Shown one piece after another: positions 16,997 to 25,285 of a stretch of 64,000 bases of DNA. A program made the translations under genes and the position numbers. The stretch is taken from the NCBI RefSeq assembly GCF_025994315.1, contig NZ_BAQE01000032.1. One strand, 5' to 3'. The notes under the pieces were generated by a model. The model saw nothing but the letters and a program-made list of their open reading frames with translations, had not been told where the DNA came from and did not search any database. This DNA comes from Swaminathania salitolerans. Lineage in GTDB: Bacteria; Pseudomonadota; Alphaproteobacteria; Acetobacterales; Acetobacteraceae. Positions within the stretch are counted from its first letter, which is position 1. Every line of letters starts with the position of its first letter.

Positions 16997-18622
16997 ATGT
17001 CCGATACCCTACCCAATACCGCCTCCCGTCCCTCCGACGCTTCCGATCTGCCGAAAGCCTGGCCTTTCGAGGAGGCGCGGAAAGTCGCATCCCATGTTGC
17101 AGAACGCGGAGGCGATGCTCCGGCCCTTCTCGAGACGGGATACGGTCCGTCCGGCCTGCCTCATATCGGGACCTTCGGCGAGGTCGCGCGCACGACCTGG
17201 GTACGTCTGGCCTATGAGAAGCTCACAGGGCGCAAGACCAGGCTTCTGGCGTTCTCGGACGACATGGATGCGCTGCGCAAGGTGCCCGGCAATGTGCCGA
17301 ACCAGGAGATGCTCGCGCAACATCTTGGCCTGCCCCTGAGCCGGATTCCGGATCCGTTCGGCCGTTTCGAGAGTTTCTCCGCGCATAACAACGCGATGCT
17401 GTGCGAATTTCTCGACCGGTTCGGCTTCGAGTACGAATTCGCTTCTGCGACCGATTACTATACCTCCGGCCGGTTCGACGACGCGCTGCGTCGCATGCTC
17501 GAGGTGCATGATGAGGTCGTCGCCACGATCGTGCCCACGCTCGGTGCCGAACGCCGTGCGACCTACTCGCCGGTGCTGCCGATCCACCCCCGCACCGGCC
17601 AGGTGATGCAGGTGCCCGTGCTCGGCGTGAACCCGGATGAGGCGACGGTCCAGTGGAAAGACCCTGAAGACGGGACGCTGTACGAGACATCGGTTCTGGG
17701 CGGCCATGCCAAGATGCAGTGGAAGGCCGACTGGGCGATGCGCTGGTATGCGCTCGGGGTCGATTACGAGATGTCGGGCAAGGATCTGATCGACAGCGTC
17801 AAGCTCTCGAGCAAGATCTGCCGCATTCTGGGCAAGGCCCCGCCCGCAGGACTGACCTATGAGCTGTTCCTCGATCAGAACGCCCAGAAGATCAGCAAGT
17901 CGAAGGGAAACGGTCTCTCGATCGAGGAATGGCTGCATTATGCGCCGCCGGAGAGCCTTGCGCAGTATATGTTCAACCAGCCGACCCGTGCGAAGCGGCT
18001 GTTCTTCGATGTGATCCCCCGGGCGATGGACGAGTATCTCGCCAATGTGGACAAGGCGGGCGCCACCCCGGACGAGACCGTCTTGCGGGCCAATCCCGCC
18101 TGGTTCATTCACGGGGGCGCGATCGATCCCGCACTGTCCAGTCCCGTTTCCTTCACAGCGCTGCTCAATCTGGCATCGGTGGCGAATGCGGAATCGAGCG
18201 AAACGCTCTGGAAGTTCCTGCGGCGCTACGATCCGACCCTCTCTCCCGAGACCCATCCCTACGTGGATCGGCTGGTCGGCCATGCGCTCGTCTATTTCAA
18301 GGAGTTCGTGCGCCCGGCGAAAACCTTCCGCGCGCCGAGCGATGCCGAGCGCGTGGCCCTTCAGGATCTCGCGGATGCGTTGAGGCAGGCCGATCCGTCC
18401 CTCTCGCCGGTGGAGGTTCAGGATATCGTGTTCGAGATCGGCAAGAAGCATCAGATCCAGCCGCTGCGTGCCTGGTTCGGCTGCCTCTATGAAGTGCTGC
18501 TCGGCCAGACCGAGGGGCCGCGTTTCGGTATATTCGCGTCGCTGTTCGGGCTGCCCGAGACGGTCGCCCTGATCGAAGGCGCGCTTGCGCGCGACGCCAT
18601 CCCGGCCGACCGTCAGACATGA
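16997..18622 (+). CDS. lysS: Lysyl-tRNA synthetase, class I (archaeal type)
   Basis: A 541-residue class I LysRS, the archaeal-type enzyme also used by many alphaproteobacteria, unlike the class II LysRS of E. coli. The class I signatures are HIGT at residues 56-59 in GPSGLPHIGTFGE and KISKS at about 298-302. It charges tRNA-Lys with lysine. The ATG at 16997 is favoured by family length, but no clear ribosome-binding site precedes it. The next gene, 40 bp downstream, is an MprF-like protein; MprF enzymes use Lys-tRNA as donor, so the linkage is suggestive. Confidence 0.95.
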   Translation: MSDTLPNTASRPSDASDLPKAWPFEEARKVASHVAERGGDAPALLETGYGPSGLPHIGTFGEVARTTWVRLAYEKLTGRKTRLLAFSDDMDALRKVPGNVPNQEMLAQHLGLPLSRIPDPFGRFESFSAHNNAMLCEFLDRFGFEYEFASATDYYTSGRFDDALRRMLEVHDEVVATIVPTLGAERRATYSPVLPIHPRTGQVMQVPVLGVNPDEATVQWKDPEDGTLYETSVLGGHAKMQWKADWAMRWYALGVDYEMSGKDLIDSVKLSSKICRILGKAPPAGLTYELFLDQNAQKISKSKGNGLSIEEWLHYAPPESLAQYMFNQPTRAKRLFFDVIPRAMDEYLANVDKAGATPDETVLRANPAWFIHGGAIDPALSSPVSFTALLNLASVANAESSETLWKFLRRYDPTLSPETHPYVDRLVGHALVYFKEFVRPAKTFRAPSDAERVALQDLADALRQADPSLSPVEVQDIVFEIGKKHQIQPLRAWFGCLYEVLLGQTEGPRFGIFASLFGLPETVALIEGALARDAIPADRQT

Positions 18623-18662
18623 CGGTGCGGTTGCAGACGTTCAGCACCTGGATCGAGGCGCC

Positions 18663-20756
18663 ATGACCGTTCTGGAACGACAGGAAAGCGGATGTGACGC
18701 AGGGGAGAAAGCCGCCCCCTGCCGCTGGAGGCGCCTTGCTTCGCGGGTTCCGGCCCTGATCGGGCTGGTTCTTCTGGTTGCGGCGGTCTTCGTGATCCAG
18801 AAGGAGCTCAAGACGCTCTCCCTGGCCGAGATCCGTCATGCACTCGGGGCGATCTCACCCGAGGCGCTGCTTGCCGGGGCCGGTTGCACCTTCCTGTCCT
18901 ATTTCATCCTGTCGTTCTACGATCGGCTCGCCTGTCTGCATATCGGCGCGAAACAGTCCTTTCTGAGGACCGCGTTCGCTGCGTTCTGCTCCTATGTGCT
19001 CTCCCATAATCTGGGGTGTTCGGCGATATCGGGGGCGGCGGTACGGTTCCGGCTCTATCGCAACTGGGGCGTTTCCGCCGGGGGAATCGCGCAGATCATC
19101 GCGTTCTGCTCGACCACCTATCTGCTCGGCGCGCTTGCTCTCATAGGGGGCGTGCTTCTGCTCGAACCCGCGCATATCCCCCTGATCGATCACCTCCCGC
19201 ATGTGCTTCTCAGGGTCGGGGGCGCTGCGGCCTGGCTCGCCGTGCTCGGCTATCTCGCCGTTTCGATCCGGTACCGCCAGTTGCGGATCTGGCGCTATAC
19301 GCTCGAGGTACCCCGCTTCCCCGTGGCGATCGCCCAGGTTTTCGTCAGTGCGGCCGACATGGCCGCGACTGCGCTGATCGCCTATGTCCTCCTGCCTCCG
19401 ACTGTCGCCATCGGATTCGACGCGTTTCTCGCGATCTATATCGCGGCCTATACGGCCGGGCTCGTGGCGAGCGTTCCGGGAGGGCTCGGGGTTTTCGACG
19501 GCGCGATGCTTCTCGCACTCGGCCCCTATATGCCGACGCCGCAGATCCTCGGCGTCATTCTCACGTTCCGGCTCTTCTATTACATTATCCCGCTGGTTCT
19601 TGCCGGAACGATGTTCGCCGCACATGAATTGTTCCTGCGCGGCGACGCGGCCTGGGCCAGACGGCGCGGCGCGGGCGTTGCGGGCGCGCTTCCCCGCAGG
19701 CCAAGCCAGGTGGTGCGCGAATCCGAGGCCGATTTCTCGGTGACCGTGGCCACGGGGATCGTCGCGGGCACGGGCATTCTTCTGGTGTTCTATGCCGTGG
19801 CGGTTCCGGCCCCTCTGGTCGGTTCGTCCTTCATGCATCTTCTGCTGCAGATGGCCGAGTTTCTTCTGTGCCTGACAGGCGTCATGCTCGTCGGGGTGGC
19901 CGCCGGTCTGGCCCAGCGCGTGACCGCAGCATGGCGATCGGCCCTGCTGCTGCTCGGTCTTGCGATCCCGCTGATCCTCCTGCGTCAGGGAGCACTGGTC
20001 ATTCCCCTCGGGCTCATGTTCGTGATGTTTCTCATCGCGCCGTTCCGGGCCTGCTATTACCGCAAGGCACGCCTCTTTTCGGAGCCGATGAGTCCGACGC
20101 TCGTCGCTCCTGTTTCTCTCTGGATCGTCAGTCTGGCCAGTGTCGGACTTTTCGCCCTTCGTCATCATCTCGGTCACGCATGGTGGCGGTCCCTGATATA
20201 CGACGCCCATACTTCGGTCGTGCGCTGGGCGCTGGGCATATCGGCGCTTTTCGGTATCATAGCGATCGTCCAGATGCTCAGGCGCTCCCATATTCTGGTG
20301 CGTCCATGGAACGGCGAGAGCGAGACCCTCTACCGCAATCTGGCCCATGCGCTCGACGAGCTCGGGCCGCGGCGGCCGAGCGGCCTTCTGCTCAACGATA
20401 ACGGTCGGGCAGGGATACCCTTCTTCAGAACGGGTCAGTTCATTATCGGCGTTGGCGACCCGGCGGGCGCGGAGCTCGACTGCATCGCCGCGATCTGGCG
20501 CCTGCGCGATCTCGCCCTCGAGGAGGGACGTCATCCGGTTTTCATCAGGGTCGGTCAGGCGCTTCTGGGCGTCTATCACGATATTGGCATGACGCTTTGT
20601 CCGAACGGTCCGGGCGAGACCGGCGCCGTCTGTTGTCTTGCCCAGGATCTTCAGGACGTCAGAGCCGTTCTGGGCAGTGAGCACAGGCGGTTGAAGCGTA
20701 TGCTGAATTCGCAGAGCTTTCTGGCGGTCAAGGCGAGGAGCGGGCAGACGCACTGA
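18663..20756 (+). CDS. MprF-like membrane protein with a truncated aminoacyl-transferase domain
   Basis: About 697 residues. A long multi-helix membrane region (roughly residues 25-560) contains the YbhN/MprF flippase hallmarks GAAVRFRLYR and VASVPGGLGVFDGAML. The soluble C-terminus follows MprF only through the first acyltransferase-like half (FFRTGQFIIGVGDPAG, then HPVFIRVGQALLGVYHDIGMTL) and ends about 50 residues later. Full MprF proteins are around 840 residues or more and carry a second half with the tRNA/acceptor site. Full lysyl-phosphatidylglycerol synthesis is therefore doubtful, though lipid flipping may persist. Its TGA overlaps the ATG of the MarC gene. Confidence 0.8.
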   Translation: MTVLERQESGCDAGEKAAPCRWRRLASRVPALIGLVLLVAAVFVIQKELKTLSLAEIRHALGAISPEALLAGAGCTFLSYFILSFYDRLACLHIGAKQSFLRTAFAAFCSYVLSHNLGCSAISGAAVRFRLYRNWGVSAGGIAQIIAFCSTTYLLGALALIGGVLLLEPAHIPLIDHLPHVLLRVGGAAAWLAVLGYLAVSIRYRQLRIWRYTLEVPRFPVAIAQVFVSAADMAATALIAYVLLPPTVAIGFDAFLAIYIAAYTAGLVASVPGGLGVFDGAMLLALGPYMPTPQILGVILTFRLFYYIIPLVLAGTMFAAHELFLRGDAAWARRRGAGVAGALPRRPSQVVRESEADFSVTVATGIVAGTGILLVFYAVAVPAPLVGSSFMHLLLQMAEFLLCLTGVMLVGVAAGLAQRVTAAWRSALLLLGLAIPLILLRQGALVIPLGLMFVMFLIAPFRACYYRKARLFSEPMSPTLVAPVSLWIVSLASVGLFALRHHLGHAWWRSLIYDAHTSVVRWALGISALFGIIAIVQMLRRSHILVRPWNGESETLYRNLAHALDELGPRRPSGLLLNDNGRAGIPFFRTGQFIIGVGDPAGAELDCIAAIWRLRDLALEEGRHPVFIRVGQALLGVYHDIGMTLCPNGPGETGAVCCLAQDLQDVRAVLGSEHRRLKRMLNSQSFLAVKARSGQTH

Positions 20757-21478
20757 TGCAACTTCCGCAGGTTCTCGCTCATCCGGTCGTGTTCAGGGAC
20801 GTGGTCGGCATCTGGCTGATGGCGTATTCGGCCCTGTTCTCGATCCTGAATCCCATCGGTGCCTCGCTGATCTTCGCCCAGGCAACGATGGATGCGCCGA
20901 GACGGGATATTCTGGTGCTCGCTCGCAATGTCGGGCTTTACGGGTTCATGATCCTGATCGTCTCCATCTGGTTCGGGGGATGGATCCTGAGCTTCTTCGG
21001 GATTTCCATCGACGCTTTGCGCGTCTCGGGAGGGCTGGTCGTCGCTTCCTGGGCCTGGTCCCTCCTTCTGGCGCCTGAAGAAAGCGAAGCCAGAAAACAG
21101 CGTCAGGTGCTCGACCACAAGCGGGAATCGCCGCGTTCGGAGCTGGCGGATCGGGCCTTTTTCCCCCTTACCATGCCTTTCACGGTCGGCCCGGGCGGCA
21201 TCGCTGTTGCGATCGCGCTCAGCTCCGGCGGAACGCTCGGGACATCGCCGGGCAGTTTCGAGCTGGGATTGCTGCTTGCGGCACTGAGTATCGCGATGAC
21301 GATCGTCATCGTTTACAGCTATGCGGACCGGATCGTGACCGCATTGGGCAGAACCGGCGCGCGGATCGTGAGTCGGCTTGCGGCGCTCATTCTTCTGTGT
21401 ATCGGTATCCAGATTCTCTTCGTCGGGCTGCAGGGCTTCGCCGTTTCCGTCATGCGCCATATCCACGAGATTTCCTGA
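20756..21478 (+). CDS. MarC family integral membrane protein
   Basis: A 240-residue protein with about six membrane segments. The MarC/NAAT fold is seen in FSILNPIGASLIFAQAT near the start and the conserved FFPLTMPFTVGPGGIAVAIA in the middle. Despite the name, MarC proteins are not proven antibiotic exporters; their substrate is unclear. A charged cytoplasmic loop (about residues 100-130) separates the halves. It is translationally coupled to the MprF-like gene by a TGATG overlap, suggesting a shared envelope role. Confidence 0.88.
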   Translation: MQLPQVLAHPVVFRDVVGIWLMAYSALFSILNPIGASLIFAQATMDAPRRDILVLARNVGLYGFMILIVSIWFGGWILSFFGISIDALRVSGGLVVASWAWSLLLAPEESEARKQRQVLDHKRESPRSELADRAFFPLTMPFTVGPGGIAVAIALSSGGTLGTSPGSFELGLLLAALSIAMTIVIVYSYADRIVTALGRTGARIVSRLAALILLCIGIQILFVGLQGFAVSVMRHIHEIS

Positions 21479-21533
21479 GGCGCATTCTGCCGAGGAGGCA
21501 GAGGGATACTTCCGGACCTGCCCGAAAAGGGGT

Positions 21534-22112
21534 TCAGGCGAGGGCTTTGCGGATTTCGTCCCTCAGGGCCGGGATGACATCCTCCTGGAACCAGGGCGAT
21601 TTGCGCTCCCATACACCTGTGCGCCAGGAAGGATGGGGAAGCGGAAAATAGCGTGGCAGATAGTCCCGGAATGCCCGGACGCGGGCGGAGACGGACCCGC
21701 GTCCGAGCGTGTAATCCTGGCTGTAACTCCCGACCAGAAGAATCAGCCTCAGGTCCCGCAGATGCGCGAGGATCTCGTCACGCCAGGCCGGCGCACATTC
21801 GGGGCGGGGCGGCTTGTCTCCGCCATTGGGAAGACGACCCGGATAGCACAGGCCCATCGGCAGGATGGCGACCTTGCCGGTGTCGTAGAACGTATCTTCC
21901 GACAATCCCATCCAGCCCCGCAGGCGACGCCCGGAGGGATCGTAGAAGGATTTGCCGCTCTCATGGGCGATCCGGCCGGGCGCCTGACTCGCGATCAGGA
22001 TACGGGAACGGGGGGAGACGTGAATGAGCGGGCGCGGGCCGAGGGGCAGCTCGGACGCGCAGATCGTGCATTGTCTCACGCGCTGGACGAGGGCTTCGAG
22101 CGTCTCGTTCAA
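21534..22112 (-). CDS. Uracil-DNA glycosylase family protein
   Basis: A 192-residue protein with the UDG-superfamily fold: an N-terminal CTIC motif, motif A-like ASQAPGRIAHESGKSFYD, and a C-terminal motif PLPHPSWR containing the H-P-S triad. Only two N-terminal cysteines are evident, so a full 4Fe-4S cluster as in family 4 is unlikely. It may excise a modified base, or may have lost activity. Its ATG overlaps the thpR stop (ATGA). Confidence 0.8.
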   Translation of the reverse strand: MNETLEALVQRVRQCTICASELPLGPRPLIHVSPRSRILIASQAPGRIAHESGKSFYDPSGRRLRGWMGLSEDTFYDTGKVAILPMGLCYPGRLPNGGDKPPRPECAPAWRDEILAHLRDLRLILLVGSYSQDYTLGRGSVSARVRAFRDYLPRYFPLPHPSWRTGVWERKSPWFQEDVIPALRDEIRKALA

Positions 22113-22705
22113 AAGGCAAATCCGCCGGGTTCTCCGGGCATGACGGACATACCGGCTGGCGCAGATATCCCGCCGGAAAACGGATATTCGGCACAGCTTT
22201 CGTAAACGGGCGCGTCATGCGAGCGATGCGAGCGGAACAATGTGAAATGCCCGATCGTGGCGGGGGTGCCGCGCATGAGATTATGACCCTGCATCCACTG
22301 GATGGTTTCCGCGTCGGGCGCGCCCCCGAGGGCGGCAAGAGCGATATGGGGCTGGAACCGTTTTTTCTCTGCCGGCAAACCGGCGCGTCGGAGGGCTGTC
22401 TCTATCCTCGACTGGAGACGCGCGAGCGCGTCGGACGGCCTGACACCCGCCCAGAGCCTCGCTCTTGCTGGGAGTGTCGATATCCCGACGCCGCTTGGTT
22501 CTATCGCGAACGCTGCGCCCTCCACAGAGGCGAGCGCATGATCGATTTCCTCCAGCAGCGGTCTGCTGGTGATATCGCCGATGAATCTGAGGGTGAGATG
22601 ATAGGTTTCCGGTGGATACCACGTCACGCCGGGGATGGGACGGCGGAGGGAAGAGAGAAGGCGCCTGTGTTCGCCGGAGAGATCGAGCGCGGCAAAAAGT
22701 CGCAT
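22109..22705 (-). CDS. thpR: RNA 2',3'-cyclic phosphodiesterase
   Basis: A 198-residue 2H-phosphoesterase (LigT/ThpR). Both catalytic H-x-T/S-like motifs are visible: YHLTLRF in the N-terminal half and FQPHIALA in the C-terminal half. The second reads H-I-A instead of H-x-T, a departure worth noting. It hydrolyses 2',3'-cyclic phosphates to 2'-phosphates. The ATG at 22705 (MRLFAALDL) matches the family start and has an AGGATC site. It heads an operon with the UDG-family gene. Confidence 0.88.
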   Translation of the reverse strand: MRLFAALDLSGEHRRLLSSLRRPIPGVTWYPPETYHLTLRFIGDITSRPLLEEIDHALASVEGAAFAIEPSGVGISTLPARARLWAGVRPSDALARLQSRIETALRRAGLPAEKKRFQPHIALAALGGAPDAETIQWMQGHNLMRGTPATIGHFTLFRSHRSHDAPVYESCAEYPFSGGISAPAGMSVMPGEPGGFAF

Positions 22706-22972
22706 CGGCAAGGATCCTGCGTCCTGTGGGGGCCCCGTGCCGGAGACGGGGCTCGGGGAGGATAGCCCGGTCATGTCTTATCAAAAAAGTGGAATGATCG
22801 GAGGTGTTGACGGTATAACGGGAAAAGTAACGCGTGAGAGCGCGCGGGTTTCGGCCCGTCGGCGTTCGTATCGTACAATGTCTGGCGCGCCGGTTCGACT
22901 TGACCCTCATTTCAAAAGCGCCACATTGAGAGAACAAAAGGCCAATCGGGCCAGATTTCAGGAAAGGGTGTC

Positions 22973-23755
22973 ATGGCTTTCGCTCCAAAATTTCGGTCTA
23001 GCGATCCTTCTCGCAATGCAGGGACCGCCAGTTTCGAGACGGTCGATGCCGGGTTGCGCGCCTACATGCTTCGCGTGTTCAACTGGATGACGGTCGGGCT
23101 TCTCGTCACCGGCGGGGTCGCCTATGCGATCGCGGAAACACCGCTCGGCGAGGCATTCTACCATCAGGTCTATACGTCGAATGGCGTCATGGTCAGGCCG
23201 ACAGGGCTCGGGATGCTGACGATCTTCGCGCCGCTCGTCTTCGTTATGGTCATGTCCTTCGGGGTCAATCGACTGTCCCGTCAGGCCGCACAGGCCCTGT
23301 TCTGGGGATTTTGTGCCGTCATGGGGGCAAGCCTGTCGAATATCCTGCTCGTCTATACGCATACATCGGTCGCGCGGGCCTTTTTCGTGACCGCGGCAAC
23401 CTTCGGCGCGATGTCGCTCTGGGGATACACCACCAAGAAGGATCTGAGCTCGCTCGGTTCGTTCCTGTTCATGGGTCTGATCGGGCTCGTGATCGCGAGT
23501 GTCGTGAACATCTTCCTGCACAGCGCCGCGATGGGGTTCATCGTCAGCGTGATCGGCGTGGGTCTCTTCACGCTTCTGACCGCGTTCGATACGCAGCGTA
23601 TCCGTTCGACTTACCAGTATTATCTGGCTTATGTCGGGCCAGAGGAAATGGCGAAACGCAGTGTTTACGATGCGCTTTCGCTCTATCTCAACTTCATCAA
23701 TCTCTTTACTTTTCTTCTGCAGTTCATGGGTGTCCGGAATAACAATAACGGATAA
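22973..23755 (+). CDS. Bax inhibitor-1/YccA family membrane protein
   Basis: A 260-residue protein with about seven membrane segments and the UPF0005 signature. The conserved ends are ETVDAGLRAYMLRVFNWMTVGLL and the C-terminal SVYDALSLYLNFINLFTFLLQFMG. E. coli YccA and YbhL and the calcium-leak protein BsYetJ are relatives, and YccA modulates FtsH. An individual role cannot be assigned. It is monocistronic: a 267-bp spacer divides it from divergent thpR, and a terminator follows. Confidence 0.92.
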   Translation: MAFAPKFRSSDPSRNAGTASFETVDAGLRAYMLRVFNWMTVGLLVTGGVAYAIAETPLGEAFYHQVYTSNGVMVRPTGLGMLTIFAPLVFVMVMSFGVNRLSRQAAQALFWGFCAVMGASLSNILLVYTHTSVARAFFVTAATFGAMSLWGYTTKKDLSSLGSFLFMGLIGLVIASVVNIFLHSAAMGFIVSVIGVGLFTLLTAFDTQRIRSTYQYYLAYVGPEEMAKRSVYDALSLYLNFINLFTFLLQFMGVRNNNNG

Positions 23756-23784
23756 ACCAAGTACAGAATGCGGTTATTATTTCG

Positions 23785-23813
23785 AGGGGTGTGCGGACAG
23801 CACGCCCCTTTTT
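23785..23813 (+). terminator. Intrinsic terminator after the Bax-inhibitor-1 gene
   Basis: A 10-bp stem AGGGGTGTGC / GCACGCCCCT (one G-T wobble) with loop GGACA, followed by TTTT, 29 bp downstream of the stop. Confidence 0.9.
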
Positions 23814-24349
23814 ATGTTTATCAAGACTATTTCAGTCTGGTTAACTTGCGATTTCTATCTGAACCGAATCTAAAAAATAGGCAATGAAACCGCGCAAAAA
23901 ATGGTTTCCAGCCGCTAAGTCACTGAAACTGCGCGAGAAGACTTGTGGTGAAAATGTGAACATGGCTTGGAAAAGTCATGATGAACGCTTGCTTTGCGAT
24001 CCGAACGGGCGGAAACAACAAGGCAGAGCCGGGTACCGATATCCGGCGTGCAGGCGGTCGGTCGGTCATGCGATCGATCCGGTCGCCGAAGCAAAGGCGA
24101 GGCAACGATGGCGCTGATCGCAGCCGGAGGCTCCGGGCTGACGGCAAACGTAACGTTACATCTTCGTGCGAGGTTTCTCGTGCGGAAATGTCATGGCGCG
24201 GAGCGGGCGGTTCCATCAACTGAGATAGGAGAGATGGATGACATCCCCTGAAGGTGTTGTCGCCATGATCGACCAGACCGGGGTCGGAGTGTGCGGCCAC
24301 ATGGCGCAGCCACGAAGCCTGACGACCGGTTCAACGAGCGGGGCGAACA
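23814..24349 (+). other. Long spacer/leader upstream of cyoA
   Basis: About 535 bp without a convincing gene. The first 100 bp are AT-rich for this genome. The rest is GC-rich and contains the palindrome GTAACGTTAC at 24150-24159. A 77-codon frame at 23884-24117 has no ribosome-binding site or recognisable product and is not called. If transcription starts at the candidate promoter near 23846, the cyo mRNA has a 5' leader of about 470 nt, long enough for regulation. No known riboswitch is recognised. Confidence 0.5.
23846..23874 (+). promoter_or_regulatory. Candidate cyo promoter
   Basis: TTGCGA (23846-23851), 17 bp, TCTAAA (23869-23874), in the most AT-rich part of the spacer. Each box matches the sigma-70 consensus at 4 of 6 positions. 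Confidence 0.35.
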
Positions 24350-25279
24350 ATGAAAAATAGACTCATGCCGAGATTGCGGCGGCTTCTGCCGCTCACGCCG
24401 GCACTTCTGCTGACAGGCTGTACTGTGGATCTGCTCGATCCGCGCGGCCCTGTCGGACTTGAAAACCGCAATGTCATCCTGATCGAACTGGGTGTGATGC
24501 TCTGCATCGTCATCCCGGTCATCATCATGACTCTGGTTTTCGCCTGGAAATATCGCGAATCCAACAGCTCGGCCGAATATCTGCCGAACTGGGATCACTC
24601 CACGAAGATCGAGTTCTTCGTCTGGGGCGTTCCGGCTGTCGTGATCGTGATCCTCGGTGCGATCGCAATCTGGACGAGCTACACGCTCGACCCGTACCGC
24701 CCGCTGCACAGCGCAGAGGCCGCCGGTCGCAAGCCCCTGAACGTCGAAGTGGTCGCACTCGACTGGAAGTGGCTGTTCATCTATCCGGATCAGGGCATCG
24801 CCACCGTCAACCAGCTTGCCGTGCCGGTCGATACCCCCATCAATTTCCGCATCACGTCCGACTCGGTGATGACGTCCTTCTTCATCCCGCGCCTCGGTTC
24901 GCAGATCTATGCGATGGCCGGAATGCAGACGCAGCTTCATCTGCTGGCCAGCGCGCCGGGCGATTATCGCGGTGAGGCCGCCCATTATTCGGGTCGCGGT
25001 TTCTCCGACATGAAGTTCCGCACGCTCGCGATGACGGATGACGACTTCAATCAGTGGGTCGACAAGGTCAAGGCGTCGCCGGAAACGCTGGACGCAGCCG
25101 ATTATCCCCAGGTGGCAGCACCGCAGGAAGCTGCACCCGTCAGATATTTCGCGCATGTCGAGCCTAACCTCTTCGACGGTATCGTCGCCAAGTACAACAA
25201 CGGCACGGTCATCGACAAATCGACGGGTCAGGTCCTGCACATGCAGTCCGCCATGTCCGACATGCAGATGAAGGAATAG
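24350..25279 (+). CDS. cyoA: Cytochrome o ubiquinol oxidase subunit II
   Basis: A 309-residue lipoprotein: the signal ends in lipobox LLTGC (Cys about residue 24). Two membrane segments follow, then a periplasmic cupredoxin domain. The Cu-A ligand set of cytochrome c oxidases is absent (the region reads SAPGDYRGEAAHYSGRGFSDMKF), as in quinol oxidases. It is the first of the tightly spaced cyoABCD genes. The complex oxidises ubiquinol, reduces O2 to water and pumps protons. Confidence 0.96.
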   Translation: MKNRLMPRLRRLLPLTPALLLTGCTVDLLDPRGPVGLENRNVILIELGVMLCIVIPVIIMTLVFAWKYRESNSSAEYLPNWDHSTKIEFFVWGVPAVVIVILGAIAIWTSYTLDPYRPLHSAEAAGRKPLNVEVVALDWKWLFIYPDQGIATVNQLAVPVDTPINFRITSDSVMTSFFIPRLGSQIYAMAGMQTQLHLLASAPGDYRGEAAHYSGRGFSDMKFRTLAMTDDDFNQWVDKVKASPETLDAADYPQVAAPQEAAPVRYFAHVEPNLFDGIVAKYNNGTVIDKSTGQVLHMQSAMSDMQMKE

Positions 25280-25285
25280 GGACAC

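Noticed and set aside
18855..20753. A 632-codon minus-strand frame opposite the MprF-like gene
   Set aside because: Same shadow effect; no recognisable domain.
23884..24117. A 77-codon frame in the cyo leader
   Set aside because: No ribosome-binding site, no coding bias, no recognised product.
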